Shown: positions 11,359 to 23,500 of the stretch, in pieces | How the letters are laid out: the number at the start of each line of letters is the position of its first letter | Position numbering within the stretch: the stretch's first letter is position 1 | Origin: Undaria pinnatifida | Lineage: Eukaryota; Sar; Phaeophyceae; Laminariales; Alariaceae | DNA length: 64,000 nt | Assembly: GCA_012845835.1 (NCBI GenBank) | Contig: JABAKD010000010.1 | Coordinates: forward strand, 12,609,973-12,673,972 | Reading direction: 5' to 3' | The notes under the pieces: model-generated | The model's database searches: none | Told to the model about the DNA's origin: nothing | The model's input: only the letters and a program-made list of their open reading frames with translations | Program-made: the position numbers and the translations under genes

Positions 11359-14300
11359 ATGCGGTTGCTGCTGATGCGGTTGCTGCTGCTGTAGTTGCTG
11401 CTGCTGCGGAGGCGGTGCACCGTGTTCGCCGCCGCCGCTGCCACCGCTGCGCTCATGGTACAACGCGGGTCTATCGTTACCCCCCTCGAGCCTTGACCCA
11501 CCAGGGGGCCCCGTCGGCCCACCCGGGGGTCCACCCGGCGGCCCAACAGCCCCCGGCGGCCCAACAGCCCCCGGCGGCCCACCAATCCCCGGCGACCCAA
11601 CCGGGGGTCCACCTGGCGGCCCACCCGGGGGTCCACCTGGCGGCCCACCCGCGGGTCCACCTGGGGGCCCACCAGGGACCCCACCAGGTGGCCCACCCAA
11701 CGGCCCACCCGGCGGCCCTCCCAGCCCCCCCGGTGCACCCTGCCCCCCAGGTCCCCCCGGTCCAGCCGGTCCTCCAGCCGGCGGGCCGGGGCGCCCCAGT
11801 CTCCCGAGGGGCGCTCTACCAGGGTCAGAGCCCTGCCGGCGTGTCGGCGGTCCACCGTGCGGCTGCGGTGTACCAGACCCAGGTCCAGGCCCGGCCAAAG
11901 CTCCCGGTGGCCCGAGCGGAGGGCCTACACCGCCACCACCGCCGCCCTTACCGCCGCCTCGTCCCCCTCCACCGTCGTGGTAGCCCGAGTCCCGCCTGGG
12001 CGGAGGGCCATCCTGTACGGGTGGGGGGTAGCTGCCGACACCGCCACTGCCTTGGGGTAGTGCGCGTTCTAGTGGGGGGCGGTCCCCACGCATTGGCCGC
12101 TGGTGCAGCGGGCCCAGGCCCGGGCCCGGGCGGTCTGTCGGCCCGCTGCTGGGCGGGGGAGGGCCTCTCCTCGGGGGACCGTAGCGATCGTCCTGCCGAA
12201 GGTCGCGCTGCTAGGTTTGTGAGAAGAAGGCGGTCGTTTTTTAAATGGGAGGGGAGGCGTGGGGGGAGGGGGTTGGGCGGGGGTCAGTCAGAGTTCAAAT
12301 CGTGAGGAAGAAAAGGGCAACGACAACATACCGGCATAAACAAGATACCAATTATATATTTTTGCTAACGACGCTCCGAGAGCAGCCTCGCGTTGTTTTG
12401 CTGTCCAAAATACAATAAAAAAACAGATATCGGGTAAAATGATGGCAGGCACAACAGAACCTCCCCAGTCTCGCGACCTGTAGGCCTTTCCGAGCGAGGA
12501 ACCGCAAGACCGCACCCCCGCGCGCGCCGTATGCGACAAGCCTCGCGCGTCGAACTTACCCCAAACTCTTGGATAAAACTCAATCTCAAAACTACGAACC
12601 AGTGTTTCGATGGATCTCTTGACGAAGCCGATCTCACCCTCTGTTCGTCCACTTAACGCTTGGAGTGATCCCTCCTTGCCCACGTCTTACACCATAAAGA
12701 ACATGTTCAAGAGCGGGTCAATGCTACCCTCCACTTGGGTCTCTTGGGACTCCTGGGGAGTAGGGGCTTCATATTTGGCGGAAGACTTGCAACACTCACG
12801 CCAACAGCCTACAACTTTCTACAAGCACTGAGAGATAGACTACGGAGAGTCGAGAGCGAAGAAATCGACGTGTCCATCAGTCAATGCCCCAAGAAGATAC
12901 CTAAGCTCCAGATAGACGGTCTAAACAGGACGTCCTATATATATGTGAAATCGAAAAAATAACCCGCTTCCGGGGCTATTTTCTTGTTGTAAGATGCAGC
13001 CAATGAGATATTCGTAGCCCTCCACGGCTTAGGTGGAAACATGCAAAGAGTCCAAGGCGCAACCCGAGGCTACCACTGCGAGCGCCACAGACCCATGCGG
13101 GCGGGCGCTGCGCTTTCACTTACTACCGCGGAGAAGCGGTATTCTCGCGCGTCCCGTGCGGCAGCCGAACCAAGCGCCTTCACGGTGGCAAACACAGAGC
13201 CCAGGCGGAGGTATGAACCAGACGAACCGCCCTCTATGTAATGGTGCTCGTCCGCCGGAGGACGTACGCAAGCAGCTACGTGTGTGGCAGGGGTGATACT
13301 ATTTGTGGTGTGGGTGTGGGCTGCAGTTGGGTGGCGCGTGGCCCATCGCCCACTACAGCGACGGTGGCATTCGTGATGGCGGGACTACTGGATGGGCACT
13401 GCTGACATACAGACCAAAATCAGCTGACACCCAGGCAGAGCAAGCGAACCTTGGTCTTTATCCCCCAAATATCGGTGCGATGTGTTTTCGGGCAATCGCG
13501 TGGCTCGCGGGGTGGTATATTTGACACAAATTTTAGCCTGTACCTCTTGTTGACTCCAAACGGAACAGGCTTTAAACGGATCACGTAAACCCGTTATTGG
13601 TCAACTGCCCATATTTTTACCTTATATGCCTTCCACCAGGGCATGCCGTTGACGACAGCTTTGAAAACCCACCAGCGCGAGTTCCTAGAAAGGGCTACCC
13701 TGCGTACCTTACTACAGTCAAACCCCGCTTAAAGACGCATATCGGTACTTTTTTTCAAGGCGTCTTTAACGCGGGGAATCGTCTTTAAGATTCCGGGGAC
13801 GATAACGCACCATCCCCGGGGCCGATGGAGGCATAACATACATCAAAAGACGCGCCGTTGCAGCAGGTATACTATAACGAAACGAGAATCCACAAATCTG
13901 ACCGTCACAACGTTGCCGTGGTTGAAAGTGGAATGTACTTAAAAACCAAGTTTATACAGTAGTTGCCGCACCCCACCGCCCGAAATAAAATGCTCCGAGA
14001 AGTGGGTTCAATGTTGCAGGATGAAGGTTATTATGACTGCAGTGAACTCTCTCTCTCGGTTGGTGTCGACTGTGTTATTCTTATTATCTTCTCGTCCTCA
14101 TGTTGGAAACCTCGCCGATATATCATTCACCACCTCTGTTCCAACTTTGACATGTCAAATCCTACCTGATAAGGACACAGATGGACATCAACTCAGAAAA
14201 ACGGTGAAGATAAACAACGCTAGACAACAACAAGAGAACCGTACATCACAAACAGGCCCATTGCTATATGCCCTCCACAAAAAAAAAAAAACTACCGCCC

Positions 14301-14492
14301 CCACATGTCGCCAAGAGTGGCCTGCACCTCGCCCTCCTGCTTCGCTCTTCGGTTGACTTGAGTTTCATGAGTGAACGAATGCACAGTCCTCGAAAGAAGG
14401 TACAGGGTTTCGCTGTACTCGCCGTTCTTCCCTTTCGCGTTGAAAAAGGAGCGGCACTCCTCGAGGCGAGAGCGGACTCTATCCATGTCCAC

Positions 14493-14524
<32 letters not shown>

Positions 14525-17500
14525 CTGCTCTCTGGCAGTCTACAGGTGTGCTGCACCATTTTTTGGGGGGCCCCGCAGCGTAAACAATACACCCCCCCTT
14601 AAACTTGTACATCTGCGGGGCACCCTGGTTCAGATTTTTTTTTCGTCTTTATAGCGGGGAGTTGACTTAAGAAGTGCGTCTTTAAGCGGGGTTTGACTGT
14701 ATGAAAAAAGTGTAACATCAGCCGTGGACGCATATATAGTCAACTTACTGAGGGTTTATTTTCGGATTGTTCGCAATGAAAACGCCATCGTATAATTTGG
14801 TGGTAGGGTTACACCCAAATCGTCGCGGGGATGCAGATACTGCAAAATACCTGGTACCTGGAACGTAGTTATATTAATTACCTGAGTCTACTTACACTTG
14901 CCTATACTCATCTGTATGTGCATGTATGTACCTAAACTATTGCACCATAAACCCGGGAATAAGACAAAAGGTAGGGTTGTGAATTGGTTGACAATCAAGT
15001 TTTTAAGTCGCTGACTAAGCTATAAGGTGGGCTAGCCAGCTAGGTACTACACCTATGCATATTAACAGTTCCTTGCTGCCATTTGCGAGATTTGCGTTTG
15101 GGATTTGACTGGTCTGTACTGCTCTGTCTGTGGCTCGCTGTGTGTTTTATACAACGAGAGGCTTACACTCAGTTGGTTGGATATTTTCAACATCCATCCA
15201 ACAGCTACAAGAAAACCGTCAAGCCCAGCAGACTTACAGCCCCAACAAAATTTGACCCTTACCTGCATGCCGGGGTCGTAGCCACCAAGCCGTAGCTCCT
15301 CGCCGGGGCCAGGAGTTTCTCGGAGTTCAGGGCGGTTCTGCAGCCGAGGCTTTCGTTCGAATGACCGCATCGATATTTCAATCCAAACAGGGGGAGGGGG
15401 GGGGGGGGGGTGAGGAAATGATAGCGTTGACCAATCTATCCACAGAAGAGGGGGCGGAGGAATGGGTGGGTGCACTCATCACCAATGGACGGAGGGGAGA
15501 AATGTGCGCGAAACAAAAGCAGCGAGAAAGGAGAAAAGGAGAACGGCACCGGCCTGAGAATGAGCACCAATTATTGACTCTTCGCAGATGCGGGAAAACA
15601 AGGGTACTAAGGGCATGCGTCTTTCGGTCGGTTGGAGTGAAAGCGGACCGAACCAAATTAATAAAATAAAAAAACACACGGAACAAACGCACGGAACGAG
15701 CAAACGGCGAGACGCTGGGCCGAGTCTCTCTGTAGAAAGTGAATACAGCGCAACACATCTTACCGAATGCAACCATTTTTAGGTTACACACACGCAACAG
15801 AACGCAGGGTGGGGGGAGGCACGACTCGAGTGGGAATGTGCCTTTCTCAAATGAAGCAAAAACCTATACAAGCTGGGCTGGCCAAAAAACCCATAATCCG
15901 TCAATCGGGCATACCTTTTGAACGACAGTGACCCACTGCAAACTGAGCATATTCTCGTAATCAGTTAGATACGGTTGTCATTTTTAAGCCCTCCAGCTTA
16001 AGAATCTGCCAAGTTGGTGCCGAAAAAAGTGGTTGCTACTCACGTCTCCTAGTTTGAGCATTTTTTTCATGATTTTTTCGCGTTGCTTTTTCTAAAATTT
16101 GTCGAAATACAACGTGGATGGAATTGGCTCAATTTTTCTGGGCATGTACATCTTGGGACGAGGAGTAGGGAAATATGCGCTTCATTTCATGGGTCAATTT
16201 CGTTCGAAAGCTATGGATGAATCCCTGAAATATATGTAAACTTGTATGCAGAGGCCCTTCGGTGGAAACTTGGCCATGCATCTCTCAATTTTTGAAGTTA
16301 GGACCTGAAATTTTGACACGTGATTTGGACCAAGCTCACCAAAACAGTACTTGGCGAACTCGAAAAAAAAATAAAAAATAGCTGACATATGGCCGGCCAA
16401 AAGTTTTCCAAAATTATGAAATTGATGAAAAGTCAACGGATTTTTCTTTCATTTTTTGAGTTCGCCAAGTACTGTTTTGGTGAACTTGGTCAAAAAAACG
16501 TGTCAAAATTTTAGGTCCGAACTCGAAAAAAAGAGCGCAGCACAGCGATATTGGCTTGTTTCGAGCGTTTTGGCCGGCCCAGCTTGTACACAATACGAAA
16601 CAGATAATACAAAAGAACAAAAACACAAAAAACGAGAAAAAGCACCACAGACGGTACAAAAAACAAATTGGGGAGCAAAACAAAACAAAAACGCCTACCA
16701 CTACGATGAACTTCGCATCTCGTCCCTGGAACAGTCTACGGTACGGCATACGACGTACTTCGTATCACATCCTTGGTACAGTGCAGCACCGACCCGCTCA
16801 CAAGAACGGAACTCACAAAAAAGTCAGTCGGACAACAAAAAAAAGAATAAAAAGCTCCCAGCCCGCGAGTCACCGTCTATTTTTTTTTTCCTGTGACCAA
16901 CCTGGACCCAAAACACCATGGCACCGCTGCTGCTAGGCACCAGACGGGTTGACAGCAGACGTCAATACGTAGCAGTAGGGAGTACCGTACAGCAGGACAA
17001 TTCGTACTCACGGTACATGGAACGATAGGAAAGGCAATCATGCCTGCGGAAAATTGTTTGTGCGCTACGAGTACTACAGCAAGCGTCAATAGGCGGCAGT
17101 ACCGGGTACCGTACAACAGTACAACACTTAACGTACATGGAACGATAAATGAGTTAGGCATGCGTGCGGGAAAACGCTCGTGCGCTACTGCGAAAAACGT
17201 CTCCTCGGGGGCTGAAACGAGAAAGTGCAACATAAGACAGCGTGTTTCGCGAACACCCAAATTTAGAAAGTTATCCTGAGCCCGATTTCAGGTACAGTTA
17301 GCCTGAGCCCGGATTTCAGGAATCTTGTGAGAGTGCCGGTATTGTGTGCGGTAGCGTACAGTAAATTCTACGGGAAAAGCGGCACCCCCGCCCCCTCCGC
17401 GGAGGCGCCACCGTGAAGCAAGTAGTTTCTAAAATAAACAAAATATTGAAGCCACCCAGAAAAAAATCCTGATGGTGATCGTGTTCTTCATACTGCGGTC

Positions 17501-20500
17501 ATGTATGGTATCACATAATGCAACAGCAGCAACATGATAAGACTCTCGTGTTTAACGTACGCGAAACAACAGCGAACAGAAGCAGCGCGGCAGACAGACA
17601 GCCGACAGGCCTCATGTCGGGCAAGAGAGGCCACGACCACAGAAACAGCAGCATCGTCACAAATAGCCGATGGACAAAACATATCCAGGATGCCGCGAGA
17701 AGTCTTCCTATGAAAAAAGTAGACGGCACGAAGAAATCCCTAAATCATACTCGTACTCGTACTGTGCTCTTGTATGAGTGGTTCATGTGATACACAACAG
17801 CAGAAGCAGTGTTACAGGCCCTGTGCTGTGCGTACATAAACACTGGAGGCAGCGCGATAGACAGCTCAACAAGTAAGAGCGTAACATAAAGCCGATGGAA
17901 AAATCCACGATACCCAGCAACCCCGAGGATCGTTTGCATGGATGGGTTCAGACACGTGTTGCGAGACGTTTCCTGGCAAAAAAAACGCCTCGACAAGTGT
18001 CCCTATATCGGAGCGTTGTATCGTGCCGGCGTGCGACGTAAAACGTGGTGTCCAACAGGGAGAAAGATGTCAGGGATAACAGGTATTACAACACCAGCAG
18101 TAGGAGCTTTTCGAAAGTGTGGGAGAAAAAAAAACATACCTGGTATACCGTGTGCCCATAACAATACCAAGTGAGCATCAAACTCGGACAAAAGATACAC
18201 AGGAACCCCGACGATTGTTCGTACTCGTACATACGAATGCAGGCAAGTGTTGTGAGAGGCGCCCTAGCGAAAGAGACCCCTTGAGATTTGTAACGAGTGC
18301 GTGGAAGTTAAGGAAGGTTCTACCGGCAACATCATCGAACACAACATATGCTCCCACCAGGAAGATGCCCATTCCGGGTGTTTCTGCTCCAGGGGCGATT
18401 CAAACACCATCAGGTTAGAACAAATATTTTCGATTGTAAGCAACTATACACGTCCGAGTCAGAGTGCCAACTTGCGACGTGAAACATGGCGTCGGACACG
18501 CAGCGACGGACGTGAGCTTTTCGAATGTGTGAGTTTTTCTAGCACCCAAATTAATCTTGTTTGCTTTTCCTAATAAACGGGTGGGCATCACAGTCAGTTC
18601 TATTTTCAAGTTAAAAAGCGGGCATCATATCATGTACAAAATACCATGGGTAGATTGACTCTCTTGGGGGAAAATGCCCAAAACGAAACAAAATCGTCTC
18701 AGCACCTTAGCCACATTTTCCGGGGTAAACAGCTTAAGATTAACCACTTAAGCAGCTCCACTCATGTTGCACCCACGTTATTGGGGACTAACTACTTCGA
18801 ATTAGATTAGGGATTAGGGTCATTCTCGAAGAAATAGCACTGCAGGTTTTAAAGCTAATCTACACAAAAAAGAAGAGGTCGAAAACTCACTGAGTGTCTT
18901 GACCCTTTTGGGATCCATCTACACCCATCAACGAAGTACAACGGTACTATTTTCGGCCGGCTACGAGTGATGTAAGCACCCAGCCGTGCGAGGACCATGC
19001 TACGCGTCTTGTCGCACGACTCCTTGCAAGTGTAGTACGGGTATCAACCCTTGTCCTCCATTCGCGCAGTAATCGACGCTGGAACCGTCGTTTTTCATCG
19101 TCATTGTTTCCCTCTCAAGTCCGAAGAGGGTCAAGCAAATATTATGCCAGGTGTGTTACACTATTGTAGCAAGTGTCCGGCCATCGCACTGCACCTGCGG
19201 CGCAACCCCCGGCAGGAGTTCCGTTTCGAAGGCGTCCTCGTAGCGGCGTTTTTCTGGCATTCTCGGCTGTGGACGACGACAGGCAGCAGTAAGTACGTAG
19301 AACGGGAGGTAGGTCGGTAGGTCGGTAGGTAGGTCGGTCGGTAGGTAGGTGGGCAGGCATGCAAGTAGGTAGGTAGGTGGGTGGGTAGGTAGGTCGGTAG
19401 GTCGGTAGGTAGGCAGGCAGGTAGGTACGTAGGTAGGTAGGTGGGTAGGTAGGTAGGTAGGTAGGTAGGTAGGTACGTAGGTGGGTAGTTGGGTAGGTGG
19501 GTAGATAGGTAGGTAGGTAGGTAGGTAGGTAGGTAGGTAGGTAGGTAGGTAGGTAGGTAGGTAGGTAGGTAGGTAGGTAGGTAGGTAGGTAGGTAAGTAG
19601 GTAGGTAGGTAGGTAGGTAGGAAGGTAATAGGTAGGTAGGTAGGTAGGTAAGTAGGTAGGTAGGTAGGTAAGTAGGTAGGTAGGTAGGTAGGTAGGTAGG
19701 TAGGTAGGTAGGTAGGCTTAGGCACACGTGGGTAGGTAGGTAGGAATAAGTGGATAGGTAGACAGGTATACGTGGGTAGGTGGGAGAGCATGTGAGTAGG
19801 CAGATAGGAAGCAAGGTAGGTTGGTGGGTAGAGGAGGAGGGCAGGCAGGAGAGTAGGCAGGAAACTTCGCAGCGTAAATAGACAGGTGTAGAATGTAGAC
19901 TCAGGTATAGGTACGGCAGATACTGTACAGCAGTAGGTATACAAGTAGGAAGGCATGTATAGGAGGTAGGCATGTACAGGAGGGAGAAATGTACAGGAGG
20001 TAGATATGTACAGCAGTAGCCAGACTGGTACAGCAGCAGGTAGACAGGTAGGCTGATGTTGCCCTCGTTAATTGCATTCCTCAATCTTCCCTCAGGACTT
20101 CCAAAAAATAGTTGTACTATAACCCCGTCAAAAATCGCACCACCAATGACACGACTTGGGAAACTACGGCAGTTCAACCTAGAGTCGACATGTTTTGGAG
20201 TATCACATACGTACTGTTATCCAGAGTCGATGTCAAATACCGTTAGTAAAAATGGTTTTATTCCGGCAACCTCACTCTACCCGTCTCACCGCCTGCTGCT
20301 GTTGCTGTTGCAAGTGATACTGAGGAGGCGGAGGACCACGGCGGGAAGGAGAATGGCGTTGTTGCTCGTAGAAGGGGTCCCCCCCACGACGGTCCTGCGG
20401 CGGCGGTAGGAGCTCCTCCTGCGCGGAAGCCAAACACACAGAACAAGAAAAAAAATAAACAACAGAAAGGGGTTGGCGGCGAGGGGCAAGGGGCGTGGGG

Positions 20501-23500
20501 TGGGGGGTTGGCTCGGGCGGGTGGCTTCATACATACGTTGTGTTTTTCGGAAACCCCTGCCAAACGTACTTCGTACCACTCGTATTTATTGCAGAATTGC
20601 CGCCATCTCTTCGTCGGGAAAAAGTATATATGGCAGTGGTATATTCGTGAATACGAGGCAGACCACCGACCTGATCCCTGACCCCAAGGCCAGGGGGGTG
20701 GTGACCCGGCCCATCGAACTTCTCGTCGTAGTAGCCGTCTTGCGGGTACTCCTCCCGCGCCTGTCACCACGTACATCCATAGCGAAGCGCGGGAGGGTGA
20801 GAGGGGGGGGGGGGGTTAATCGTCGGAAAATAAGAAACAAACACAAAAATAATGCACAGAAAAACAAAGAAAAAAAAAGCCTAGAGGTGTTTTGCGGTTG
20901 GCGTGTCGCTAGTCACCAATGGATGGCAAGATTACGGGTGTATCAGGTACGCTGCGAGAGCCCATCGCGAAGCCAAGTCCGTAAGAACGCGGTCAATCTG
21001 ACACGCGAAACTCCAACCTCGGGGACACCGATCGACCGTCCGGCCCTCCTGTGTACTGGTAAGAGTCAGCGGATGCATGCTGCGCTAAACAAAAGCAGCG
21101 AGACACTTGACACCCGCATGTACACAGCTCACAGGACCATACAACAAGCAACCGGCCCTCCACGGACACGAGAACATATACTGTCTCTCCTCCCCAACCA
21201 TTAATACAGTTTTGAAAAATATTGAAAAAAAAAACTCTCGGTATTTACGATTTTTAACAGCGCGACAGGGGTTGGACTGCAAATATTCTCACCTGGCGTC
21301 TCCTACCGCTAGGCGGTCCTTCGCCACCACCGCCGCCACGGCCACCGCCGAAGTGTTCCACGTGCGCCGGCAAGCGCCGATCCACGGGGTCCATTCCGAG
21401 CACTGCAGCCCCCAGCGGCGGCTGTTGCTGTTCCGGGCCGCGGCCCATCCCGCCGCTCCTCTGTCCCGGCCCATTGCCGCGGTGTCCCCTACCCCCCGGA
21501 GCCATCGGCCTCCCCGCCATCGGAACGCCCCTTGGCGGGGGCGCGCGCGGCGGAGAGTCGTCGAACGCCGACCACTCCCGGAACCCACTGCCGCTCCCAC
21601 CATCCCCTCCTCCGTCTGTGGGCGGAGGTGCCCTGTTGCCGCCCCACTCGCCCCCGTCCTCACCGCGGTCTTGGCTCCCCCAGTTCCTGTCTGCCGGTCC
21701 CCCGCCAGGCGACAGAGGCTCGCCGCCGCGCGGGCGGTAACGCCCGCCACCCTCCCCGCGCCCTCCCCTGCCGCCGCCGCCGCGACCGCCCCTTCCGCGG
21801 CCACCCCGACCCCCTCCCCTCGGGCCCCTCCCCCCGCCTCCACCGTCGCTGTCGAAGCGGGGATCGGGCTCCCACTCGGGATTGAGCAGGTCGGCTTCGG
21901 GGCCCGGCCGTCCCCTGCCACCGCCGTTGTCCCACTCGCCCCTCCTGGCACCCAGCCCGCGGGGTTGGGGTGGCGACAGCGGCAGGAGCTCCTCCTCCCA
22001 GTAGCGCTCGTCCGGGTGGTTAGGCGCGCCCTCCCGCCGGTAACCGCGCCCTCCTTCTCCGCCAGGGGGGCGGCCGCCGCCACCGCCGCGCCCACCCCCA
22101 TCGAAGCCGCCACGCATGGGCCTCTCCCGCGAGCCCCGCCCACCGCGGCCACCGTGCCCCCTACCGCCGCCGTGGCCAGGAGGCTCACCGTCCCAGGGGC
22201 CCTCGAGCCCGGGACCATCTCGACGAGGATCGCGGCCGCCGGGACCGGGCATGTCACCCATGTGTCCCCGCCCACCGCCGCCGCCCCTCCCGTACGGCAT
22301 TGGAAACCGTGCCTCGTCCTGCGGCATGCGCTCCCTCATGTCGTCGTAGCCCCCGCCCCTACCCCCACCCCTTCCATCGGGCCCCGGCCCCCTCCTCCGC
22401 TCCTGGGAGGACCGCGGCCCTCGCCGCGGCGGTGGCCCGTTGAATGCCTCGTGTCCCTCGTGCAAGGCGGACCCTGTGAAGCGCTCGTAGTCGTGGTCGT
22501 CTGCCATGTCATCATCGTACCTCGGCCTCTTATTTCCCCAGGGCTCGTCTGGGTGGGGCCTGCCACGGCCGCCGCCACGGCCGCCGCGCTCGTCGCCTCG
22601 GCCGCCGCGCCCGCCGCGCCCGCGGCCCGAGCTAAACCTGCCCCCGTAGGGCGAGGAGTCGCGAGCCCCGCGGTCATAGTCACGGCCACGGTCGCGATCG
22701 CGATGATCATCATACCTACCGCCGCCCCAACCGCTGCCGCCCGAGTGGCGGGAGGGGTAGTCCTCGCGGTCCCCCCTGCGGGAGGAGGAAGCGGGGGGCG
22801 AGATGGGGTTGCCGTAGTGGTCGATCGAGCCTTTCACCGTGTTGGGCTTGCTGAAGGGCCTCTCCCGGTCCCTGCTAACCCGCCTGTCCTTCGGGCCTCG
22901 CGAGCCTCTTTCTGAGGAACCGCCGCCAGAAGTGCGGCGCGAGCGGCTGTGTGGCTTGTCTTCGGCGCTGCTCCGCGACTGTGAGGCCGGTCCGGGTACA
23001 ATCGGTTACAACGGCACCGGGGTGGGTGGGCGAGTGGGTGGGTAGGTGGGTGGGGGGGCAAACCACAAGAGGGGAAGAGGTGGGTCGCTGGTGGGTGGGG
23101 GGACAAACCACAAAAGGGAAAGAGTATTGGTGCTGTTGTTTCATCTAGCCTCGCTAAGGAGGACAAAAAGCAAAGCTGAGGCGGAACATAGAGGGGGGGG
23201 GTTCGTGCACCCGCGTAGCCACACAACTGCAGTAGTTATCCATCCAACCACCCACCCACCAACTATTCGCCACGACAACCAACAAACCAACTGTAAACTC
23301 ACCCGCTGGTCTCTGGGTCCTGACTCGCGGTGAGACCTCCCCCTCTCCCGCTCGACGGGGTCGTCGTCCCTCCCGCGTCGGTCCCTCTTCCTCACGGCCT
23401 GCGCGTACTCCTTAAAGTCTTCGCAAGTCCTTGACCCTTCTTTCCGATCGCCGCGGCCACTCGGCGCGGCACGGGCAGCGTAACCCTCCTCCTTGCGCCG

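Larger units (their letters stand above)
12208..20289. other. 8.1 kb intron 6 of the giant gene
   Basis: Holds the two TA-flanked elements, the GTAG array and two diverged tandem repeats described separately. 12600-12960 has + strand frames such as [20 protein letters not shown] that could be a transposon relic. 18600-19290 shows nothing recognisable. Missing exons or a gene boundary inside this stretch cannot be excluded. Confidence 0.5.

Noticed and set aside
19295-20055. CRISPR-like or telomeric array
   Set aside because: Unit is four bases with no spacers; GTAG is not a known telomere repeat and the array is internal to an intron.
19156-20177. Long - strand frames of repeated TYLP/PTYL
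   Set aside because: These translate a GTAG tetranucleotide array, where frames without stops arise automatically.
21107-22915. 602-codon + strand open frame rich in Ala/Pro/Arg
   Set aside because: It is the complement of the RGG/RS exon. The - strand version has phase-consistent splice sites and coherent composition, while this frame has none.
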